Source of the DNA: Acephala macrosclerotiorum
Taxonomy: Eukaryota > Ascomycota > Leotiomycetes > Helotiales > Mollisiaceae
Reading direction: 5' to 3'
Assembly: GCA_014904845.1 (NCBI GenBank)
Contig: MU119397.1
Location: 1-64,000, forward strand
DNA: 64,000 bases
Under the pieces are notes generated by a model. That model was not told the DNA's origin. It ran no database searches and saw nothing but the letters and a program-made list of their open reading frames with translations. Position 1 is the first letter of the stretch; each line of letters begins with the position of its first letter. The translations under genes and the position numbers were made by a program. Positions 59,600 to 64,000 of this stretch are shown here, in pieces.

Positions 59600-60518
59600 T
59601 CGTTTCCCCCAAGCTCAGAAGAAGAAACTTGTCAAGCCTCGCGACGCGTTGGAACACAAAAAGCCCCTGACGTCACCCCTGAAGCGAGCCCCTATCAGGC
59701 GAAACCTCATCATCAACATCCAAAATCTCTTCGTGAGGATGCTGTCTTTTTGAACTCAAACTTTACCTATTCTTTTCAGCATATTGCTCATGTTCAGTAA
59801 AGATTTCAACCCCTTGCTAAAATCACAAAACCTTGAAGTCGGGAAATGTCTGATCCTCACAATTGATTGCTTTCAAATGAGCTGAACGTATCATGATATC
59901 CAGAGGTAAATAGTGACAAGATGCTATAATCTTATGCCATTATCAATGGTTTCGTTGGAATAGTCAGTTCAACACGTTTTTGAAACTTGGTTTGTACCTA
60001 GGTATGGGAGGTATCTTTGTCTATTACATGAACCTCCGTACTCTGTGTTTTTCCTTCCCCAACTTCCAAATTAAACTTTCCGTATGCACTCCATTTGCCA
60101 CCCACACAACCCGGAATTTCTTTGCTTCATCCAGTTAAAAATTACCATGGTTCTTGGCAATGTTAGAGCTTGAAAATGCCACGATTCCGTTGGCCACTGT
60201 CGACCACACAGGTATGCCGGAGTGCTCCTTTCCAACATTCTCCATTTCTGTCGGGACCACCAACCTGGATAGTGGGTTTTGATGTGTGCAAATCCTCATC
60301 TCCGGCTGAATGGATTGATGGCTTGACTCGACAGATCAACTTTCCCCGCATCTCCTTAGTTCTCATGACGCCCAGATGCACGTTCGGTGTGTCTTGGGTT
60401 TCGGAACAAATACTCCGCCCTTTGTTTAAGTAAAAACAATTCAGATGCGGGCAGATTTTTTTTAGAAGGCTCGTCCGTTCGTTGTGAACTGTTTTGTAGA
60501 TGATTCTATTAACTCAAT
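59600..60518. other. Intergenic, no gene recognised
   Basis: Upstream region of ppx1 and of the receptor pseudogene. An MluI-type acgcgt occurs at about 59,644 in the ppx1 promoter. Short frames lack motifs. Confidence 0.45.
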
Positions 60519-61812
60519 ATGCAACTTCCTCATATCGAAGTCCTTCATTCATAGCCAGCTCCCGACTATACCCACCCGTCGGACATCAGAGGCTCTGAGC
60601 TTCTCATTACAACATGCATTCTATTTCCAATCGCTCTGTTTGTGGTATTCCTTCGCATCTTTACTCGTCTTCGACTGTCAAAATCTTTTGGCGCAGATGA
60701 CTTCTTGTTGGTGGCCATTATCCTGACCAAGACGTGCGCTGTTCTGACCGGCGTCGCTGTTCAACGGTGGGGATGGGATCGACATATGTGAGACGTTTCT
60801 ATCGAACTGGTGGCACTTGGCCTCAAGTTGACTTTGGTCATGGCATACTCCTTTGTAGTTGCTGTCTCTTGCACCAAGATATCTCTCCTTATTCTGACCC
60901 GACGGATGACGTCGGCGGGATCGGGCCTGCTCTATACCACTTCAACCACTCTCGTGGTGATCGTTGCACTCGAAGGAATTATTTTCGTCATCGTGGTTGT
61001 CTTTACTTGCACGTAAACATAGTGGCTAGCCCTCGCATGATCTATTACTGACAGGGAGATTCGGTTCTGTATCCGACTTTTGGATATTGCCAATTAAGCC
61101 TCAGACTTGTATCTACGAACAACTCCACCTCGTGATTGGAGGTGTAATTAACACATGCACTGATGTTCTTGTCTTCATCTTACCTTTAATGATGGTTCTT
61201 CGACTGCATTACCAAGGAGACAAAAAATCATATTAGCGATTTTGTTTGGAGGTAGTTTGATTGTGTGCATAGGAGGTGCATTCAGGATTTATTATTTCTT
61301 CAAAACTACATCCACCTACGATCGAACCTAGGCTTCGTATGGTCTTTGGGTATCAGGCTTGACTGAACTCTATCTCGGCATAGTATGTCTTTCTCCTCGA
61401 CTCCTTGTGTTTGGCTAACCCAGCGGCCTGAACTAGATATGCACTTCGGCGCCTGCTTGCAAGCCTTTCTTTGCACGATACCTGCCGAGTATTCTAGGAG
61501 CACCGAGTCCAGGCCCGTTCCCGCGACTTGGAAATTACACAAGGCATTCGCACATATACGAGAAGTAACAGAGCAGACGGCACAGGGCAGGTTCTCAATT
61601 CATGGAAGATATCCTAGTAGAGACAGACATTGAATGGACAATCTCAAGTCGACGAATCTCACTCACACTCGCGAGATCCGAGGCGCAGAAGCGAATGCAA
61701 GACAAGAAGAGAAGCAGCTCTACTGAGAACAGGTATCGGCGCTTTATCGAGGCCATCTACCAGAACGAAGTCTTTCCCAGCAACACGGTTAATACAGGAC
61801 ACCGAAAAAGAT
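60519..61812 (+). pseudogene. Pth11-like rhodopsin-domain receptor pseudogene
   Basis: From ATG 60,519 the frame reads TCILFPIALFVVFLRIFTRL, SFGADDFLLVAIILTKTCAV and VSIELVALGLKLTLVMAYSF. After about 61,070 it continues with SVSDFWILPIKPQTCIYEQL, INTCTDVLVFILPLMMVLRL, IILAILFGGSLIVCIGGAF, ASYGLWVSGLTELYLGI and, beyond a retained GTATGT...CTAG intron, ICTSAPACKPFFARYLP. This is the fungal seven-helix rhodopsin domain of Pth11-type receptors. Tryptophan codons are stops at 60,552 (TAG), 60,789 (TGA) and 61,329 (TAG), and one or more frameshifts lie near 61,070 and 61,225. TGG-to-TAG is CpA-to-TpA on the other strand, the RIP preference. The tail at 61,600-61,812 is charged and hydrophilic. Confidence 0.85.
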
Positions 61813-63431
61813 GACGGTATGGAAGGAAACCTGGGCCAACTATAGAATGGATTTTGAACCTTGTAATTGTTAAACGTAAGACACGCCGCAGCATCGTGGC
61901 CCGCTTAGCCGATCATGATGTGATGCAGAATGCAGAATTCGTGCATGAGCATCTTGGAGATCTTGCTTGGTCCGTGGTTTTGCAGACGGCGAGAGACAGT
62001 CAGGCGATCTCCAACCAGCACCGGCCAAATGCTCAGTATGCAATACGTACAAAGAAATATATAATATGCTCAAACCCGATTGGAAAGATACACACTGCAT
62101 ATCGCAAAAGCAAAAGCAAAGTTTCGGCTCGCGTGCCGTACGAGGCTTGAAGTTTCCGGTTGCCCAGATCAGGCGAGTTATTTTGCAGGATCTTTGGGGA
62201 GGAGAGGCCGGTAAATGGCTCATGTCATCATGAGGCTGTCAAGGCGGTCAGTTCCTGCACAAGAGCGTTGTACACTTTCAGCACTCGGCATTCCGAGGTC
62301 ACGTAACCTCGTAAAGCATGGCTCCTGTGGTATCGCGTCGTCGTGCTGTGTCCGGATTCCCGCAAGCAAGTATTGCCTTTCGGTGTTGATTCTGACCCAG
62401 TCATTCGGGATGACAAGGAACGGGTGAGACAGCAACTGCTCCGTGCTTCGGGGATTTATAAATCGTCATCAGCATCAGCATCTGCATCAGCATCTGCATC
62501 TCAGGGCTGGAAAAACGAACTTGACGTGACTTGACGTGAAAAATCCTGCTTTACGGTGTGTGCTGGCTGGAAAAGTGTGCTGAAAATACGGAGGTATTGG
62601 GTTTCGGGACTGCACTCCATTGCTCCAATTATTACTCGGTGTCGCGTTTTTCTGCACAGAGGGCTGGCGTGCGAGTGCCACGACGATTGGAGAGTCATTC
62701 AGTGTCAGGCGTCACGCTGGCCGTGTGAGAGTGGGTGGAGGCGCTGGAGGGGAGGGTGATGAAAATTCTCTGGCGATCGACATTGACAGGAATCTCCAGT
62801 AGTGCCATTACTGACCGCCGACGCGGATCCATACAATCGAGTCTCTCGTCTTTCGTCTTTCGTCTTTTGCACGTACTGTACCTGATCACCTCAGATCCTT
62901 TCTTCCCTTGGCCGCTCTCTCTCTCTCTCCCCCTCTCTCTCTGCCATGGACGGACGAGCAGTTGAGGACATTCACGCCCCCAGATCCCCAAGTGCACCGT
63001 TACCGTAGAGAAGAGATTGGGCGCTTCAGACTGTCTTTCCCCCACGTTATCTCCGGGTTGGCTCCACAGCACAGCAAGGTTGTGCTGGACTCACCGCCGC
63101 CGCCGGCCGCCTCGCATTTACTCGGTACGCCCACTTCGTCACCCAAAAGTCACAGAAGCCTCAACAATCGCACATCTTTGAGGGAGTTGGACGAGCTCCC
63201 CCATATGCATTCTCGATATATGTCCTAGACCAACTTCTCGGCGAAAGCAATTCTCGGGGCCTCGAACCTCTTTCAAGTCAATATAGTTCCGCATTCGGCA
63301 ATCGCAACCGGGGTAGCAGACTGTCGACCATGCTCGCGTTACGAAGCAGGGAGGACTCAATTACATAGTTTACAGACGTCCGTCTCTTCCACTTGTGACG
63401 GATCGGACAACCACCTTTCATCCGTGTTGCA
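61813..63431. other. Intergenic and receptor upstream region
   Basis: No gene recognised. Contains a (gcatca/gcatct)n repeat at 62,464-62,503, a direct repeat acttgacgtg twice at 62,519-62,539, a (gtctttc)n run near 62,850-62,872 and a pyrimidine tract of ctctctctctctccccctct type at 62,917-62,942. The latter is common in fungal promoters and would lie about 500 nt upstream of the next start codon. Confidence 0.5.
62464..62503. repeat. Hexanucleotide-type microsatellite (GCATCA/GCATCT)
   Basis: Alternating agcatc and tgcatc units over about 40 bp. Not inside a recognisable coding region. Confidence 0.7.
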
Positions 63432-64000
63432 ATGGCACCCTTTTCGTCCGGTATGGCGAATGCAGTAGTGCACGACCTTCGTCTCGAGTCGAGAGACCTT
63501 GGCGGAAACAATACAAGCATCGCACCCTCCCTGTCGCCCTCACAGGGGAATATACTACAAGTCTTGGCATGCACATTCTCAGCGATCAGCGTTGCGTCTG
63601 CCATGCTCGCTTTTCTCTGGTTCATCAAAATGCGACGGACGTTCAGACACGAGTAAGCATCATTCGGCCACTACCTCGATATGCAGTCCTAGTACTAACT
63701 TTTGACAGTCTCATCATGTTGCTGATCCAGAGTGACATGTTTAAAGCACTCTGGTTCATGATCTACCCAATTGTCGTCTTCACCCGAGGTCCTGTTCCTG
63801 ACAACTCCACTTTCTGCCAAGTCAATGGCTTCTTTGTCTCCTTGGGAATCGAAGCATCAGGTCAGTCTTGGTACCCTATATTTGTCAATCAGACCTAACC
63901 TACGTTAGATTTTGCTGCACTTATGATCGCTATCCATACCGCCCTATATATATTCCGTCCGAGATCCTCCAGCGGCGAGGGAGGGCTGTTTCCATATCGT
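63432..64000 (+). CDS. Git3/Gpr1-type G-protein-coupled receptor, 5' part
   Basis: Exons 63,432-63,652, 63,709-63,860 and 63,909 to beyond the window end. The introns of 56 and 48 nt have GTAAGC...CTAAC...CAG and GTCAGT...CTAAC...TAG signals. The N-terminus is short and carries an N-x-T site (NNTS). Helix 1 reads ILQVLACTFSAISVASAMLA, followed by MRRTFRHDLIMLLIQSD, helix 2 ALWFMIYPIVVF, an extracellular Cys (STFCQVNGFFVSLGIEASD) and helix 3 FAALMIAIHTALYIFRP. This layout matches fungal Git3/Gpr1-like receptors that sense carbon sources or amino acids and act through G-alpha and cAMP. The ligand cannot be told. The gene is cut by the window edge. Confidence 0.85.

Noticed and set aside
1..64000. 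CRISPR arrays, phage or bacterial operon structures.
   Set aside because: No regularly spaced repeats with unique spacers; all recognised genes are eukaryotic with spliceosomal introns.

Overview
The window looks like a chromosome segment of a filamentous ascomycete (Pezizomycotina). Evidence is short 46-99 nt introns with GTAAGT/GTATGT donors and CTAAC/CTAAT branch points, a fungal gene set (Bos1 SNARE, Ppx1 exopolyphosphatase, CLC chloride transporter, Git3/Gpr1-type receptor, Pth11-like receptor remnant), and a two-speed layout. Gene-bearing islands alternate with blocks that are almost pure A+T and carry no credible ORF. Such blocks are typical of repeats destroyed by repeat-induced point mutation (RIP). 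The species cannot be named from the sequence.

Layout. 1-10,345: AT block with degraded repeats. 10,346-27,700: first gene island, holding a secreted lactonase-type beta-propeller (+), a CLC transporter (-, six exons), degenerate coding debris, an FMO-type monooxygenase pseudogene (-), a zinc polyol dehydrogenase (+), a frameshifted SDR polyol-dehydrogenase relative (+), a small membrane protein (-), Bos1 (+) and a small secreted cysteine-rich protein (-). 27,700-31,690: AT block. 31,690-34,260: small island with an ankyrin-repeat pseudogene killed mostly by C-to-T changes. 34,270-40,045: AT block containing a long palindrome. 40,050-40,975: a 0.9 kb mini-island without genes but with GC-rich hairpins. 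40,980-51,090: AT block. 51,095-64,000: second gene island, with an interrupted tRNA-Thr(CGU) gene, eroded sequence, an ATP-grasp protein (+), Ppx1 (-), a Pth11-like receptor pseudogene (+), and the 5' part of a Git3/Gpr1-type receptor (+) running off the end.

The genes do not form one obvious pathway. The polyol dehydrogenase and the neighbouring SDR relic could once have worked together on xylitol, sorbitol or arabinitol. Bos1, Ppx1, CLC and the receptor are housekeeping or signalling genes. Pseudogenes cluster near AT blocks, and two of them carry stop codons made by C-to-T type transitions.

Most unusual observations: (1) a tRNA-Thr gene split inside its T-loop by a 54-nt insertion with every sequence hallmark of a spliceosomal intron, plus a 5-nt insertion at the normal tRNA intron site; (2) a 48-bp sequence, identical in two otherwise shredded repeat copies, that has escaped mutation; (3) residual C in the AT blocks lying almost only in CpG; (4) a non-mutated mini-island full of GC-rich hairpins; (5) two GC-AG introns, one directly after the Bos1 start codon.
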